NCBI GenBank assembly: GCA_947450745.1
Contig: CANFYD010000208.1
Span: 1-6,787 of the forward strand
DNA: 6,787 nt
Reading direction: 5' to 3'
Source: Burkholderiales bacterium
GTDB taxonomy: Bacteria > Pseudomonadota > Gammaproteobacteria > Burkholderiales > Burkholderiaceae_C
In this document: positions 5,888-6,787 of the stretch, one piece after another
How the letters are laid out: every line of letters starts with the position of its first letter
Position numbering within the stretch: position 1 is the stretch's first letter
Position numbers and translations under genes: made by a program
Notes under the pieces: generated by a model
What the model saw: the letters and a program-made list of their open reading frames with translations, nothing else
What the model was told of the DNA's origin: nothing
Databases searched by the model: none

Positions 5888-5956
5888 CACGAGGCCTAGC
5901 GAGCGCCACGCAGCCGCCGTCCGATCCCCCATCAGCCTCACGAGGCGTAGCGAGCG
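5888..5956. repeat. 18-bp direct repeat flanking the left part of element copy 2
   Basis: CACGAGGCCTAGCGAGCG (5888-5905) recurs as CACGAGGCGTAGCGAGCG (5939-5956), 17 of 18 identical and 51 bp apart. The second occurrence is the left end of the structured element; the first looks like a detached or truncated end of another copy. The 33 bp between them (5906-5938) show nothing I recognise. Confidence 0.75.
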
Positions 5957-6061
5957 GTCGTCAGGCTAGGCGCGGGCGGATCCGCAGACCGGAACGTAGT
6001 ATTGCTACGTGAGGATCTGGGGAGGGACCCGCAACGACGCCTGGCGGCCGCGCAGTAGCCT
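5939..6061 (-). repeat. Structured intergenic element, copy 2
   Basis: This fills most of the 198-bp gap between ahcY and tlyA. Its core (5947-6057, 111 bp) matches the reverse complement of copy 1. Identical blocks are the 21 bp at 5947-5967 (TAGCGAGCGGTCGTCAGG inside), GGAACGTA (5991-5998), TACGTGAGGAT (6006-6016) and CAACGACGC (6032-6040), plus 15 of 16 bp ending in GCGCAGTA (6042-6057). Helices are GTCGT (5957-5961) with ACGAC (6034-6038), GCGGATCC (5976-5983) with GGACCCGC (6025-6032, one mismatch), and ACGTAG (5994-5999) with CTACGT (6005-6010). Just outside the core, AGGC (5943-5946) pairs with GCCT (6058-6061). The copy has the same orientation relative to ahcY/tlyA transcription as copy 1 has to the cyclo-ligase and pepQ. 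Confidence 0.8.
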
Positions 6062-6069
6062 TCCGACAA

Positions 6070-6787
6070 TCAGTAGCGGTAGGTGTCGGCTTTGAAGGGG
6101 CCGGTCTTGGCGACGCCAATGTAAGCCGCTTGTTCATCCGTCAGCACGCTCAACTGCGCGTTCAACGTTGTCAACTGCAACACGGCGACCTTCTCGTCCA
6201 GGTGCTTGGGCAGCACGTAAACCTTGCCGATGTCGTAGTTGTCCTTGTGGGCGAACAACTCGATCTGCGCAATCGTCTGGTTCGCGAACGAGCTTGACAT
6301 CACATAGCTCGGGTGGCCGGTGCCGCAGCCCAGGTTCACCAAACGGCCCTTGGCCAGCATGATGATGCGCTTGCCGTCGGGGAAGATCACATGATCGACT
6401 TGCGGCTTGATTTCTTCCCAGGTGCAGGAGTCCAGCGAAGCGACGTCGATCTCGTTGTCGAAGTGACCGATATTGCAGACGATGGCCTGATTCTTCATCA
6501 GCTCCATGTGCTCGCGGCGGATCACGTTCTTGTTGCCGGTGGCGCTGACGAAGATGTCGGCCTTGTCGGCGGCATATTCCATCGTCACCACGCGGTAGCC
6601 TTCCATCGCCGCCTGCAGCGCGCAGATCGGGTCGATCTCGGTGACCCAGACCTGCGCCGACAGCGCGCGCATGGCCTGGGCCGAGCCCTTGCCGACGTCA
6701 CCATAACCGGCGATGACGGCCACTTTGCCGGCGATCATGAGGTCGGTCGCGCGCTTGATGCCGTCGACCAGCGACTCGCGGCAGCCG
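6070..6787 (-). CDS. ahcY: Adenosylhomocysteinase (N-terminal part beyond the right edge)
   Basis: NAD-dependent cytoplasmic enzyme that splits S-adenosylhomocysteine into adenosine and homocysteine, relieving product inhibition of methyltransferases and feeding methionine synthesis. The 239 complete codons visible, stop included, are the C-terminal half of a protein usually about 430-480 residues long. It enters with GCRESLVDGIKRATDLMIAGK, has the NAD-binding loop VAVIAGYGDVGKGSAQAMRAL, then VWVTEIDPICALQAAMEGY, VSATGNKNVIRREHM, NIGHFDNEID and LVNLGCGTGHPSYVMSSSFANQTIAQIEL. It ends in GPFKADTYRY, carrying the Lys and Tyr that contact NAD in the partner subunit. The frame is open through the right edge; the ATG at 6738 is internal and is not the start. 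It is probably the first of the three visible genes of the ahcY-tlyA-metF unit. Any promoter or SAH riboswitch would lie outside the window. Confidence 0.97.
   Translation of the reverse strand, partial: GCRESLVDGIKRATDLMIAGKVAVIAGYGDVGKGSAQAMRALSAQVWVTEIDPICALQAAMEGYRVVTMEYAADKADIFVSATGNKNVIRREHMELMKNQAIVCNIGHFDNEIDVASLDSCTWEEIKPQVDHVIFPDGKRIIMLAKGRLVNLGCGTGHPSYVMSSSFANQTIAQIELFAHKDNYDIGKVYVLPKHLDEKVAVLQLTTLNAQLSVLTDEQAAYIGVAKTGPFKADTYRY

Noticed and set aside
5872..6069. SAH or SAM riboswitch near ahcY
   Set aside because: This gap is downstream of ahcY, and its structure matches a second copy located far from any SAH-related start codon; the ahcY leader is outside the window.
6070..6738. 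ATG at 6738 as the true ahcY start
   Set aside because: The frame continues upstream to the window edge with conserved adenosylhomocysteinase sequence (GCRESLVDGIKRATDL), so this ATG is internal.

Overview
The window comes from a GC-rich betaproteobacterium, most likely of the order Burkholderiales. This rests on the protein sequences, on the ahcY-tlyA-metF gene order, and on the LysR/DUF2917 divergent pair, which are typical of that order as I know it. I cannot fix a genus from sequence reading alone. The genes are ordinary chromosomal housekeeping and envelope genes. I see no phage, insertion sequence, CRISPR array, tRNA or rRNA.

Layout, left to right. Positions 1-834 (minus) hold most of a GcvA-type LysR regulator whose C-terminus runs off the left edge. 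It is divergent from a small DUF2917 protein (950-1276, plus), and the 115-bp gap between them carries a likely sigma70 promoter and a perfect inverted repeat. On the plus strand follow 5-formyltetrahydrofolate cyclo-ligase (1359-1928) and the proline dipeptidase pepQ (2109-3413). Convergent with pepQ is an ompW-type outer-membrane protein (3489-4121, minus) with a clear intrinsic terminator at 3438-3472. Further right, still on the minus strand and so transcribed right to left, are ahcY (6070 to beyond the right edge), tlyA (5095-5871) and metF (4259-5098). tlyA and metF overlap by 4 bases (ATGA). A hairpin at 4212-4232 probably ends this transcription unit.

The theme is one-carbon metabolism. 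The cyclo-ligase returns 5-formyl-THF to the active folate pool, MetF makes the 5-methyl-THF used to regenerate methionine, and AhcY removes the S-adenosylhomocysteine left by methyltransferases. TlyA, a predicted SAM-dependent rRNA methyltransferase, sits between the last two. pepQ, ompW and the LysR/DUF2917 pair have no obvious link to this pathway.

The most interesting feature is not a gene. Two intergenic stretches about 4 kb apart (1928-2070 and 5939-6061) are diverged copies of one structured element. They share a core of about 110 bp with long identical blocks and a central hairpin showing a compensatory base-pair change. Their outer arms are unrelated in sequence yet self-complementary in both copies. 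Both copies point the same way relative to transcription of their neighbours. This looks like a dispersed, structure-constrained intergenic repeat or RNA element. No larger undescribed multi-gene system is visible.
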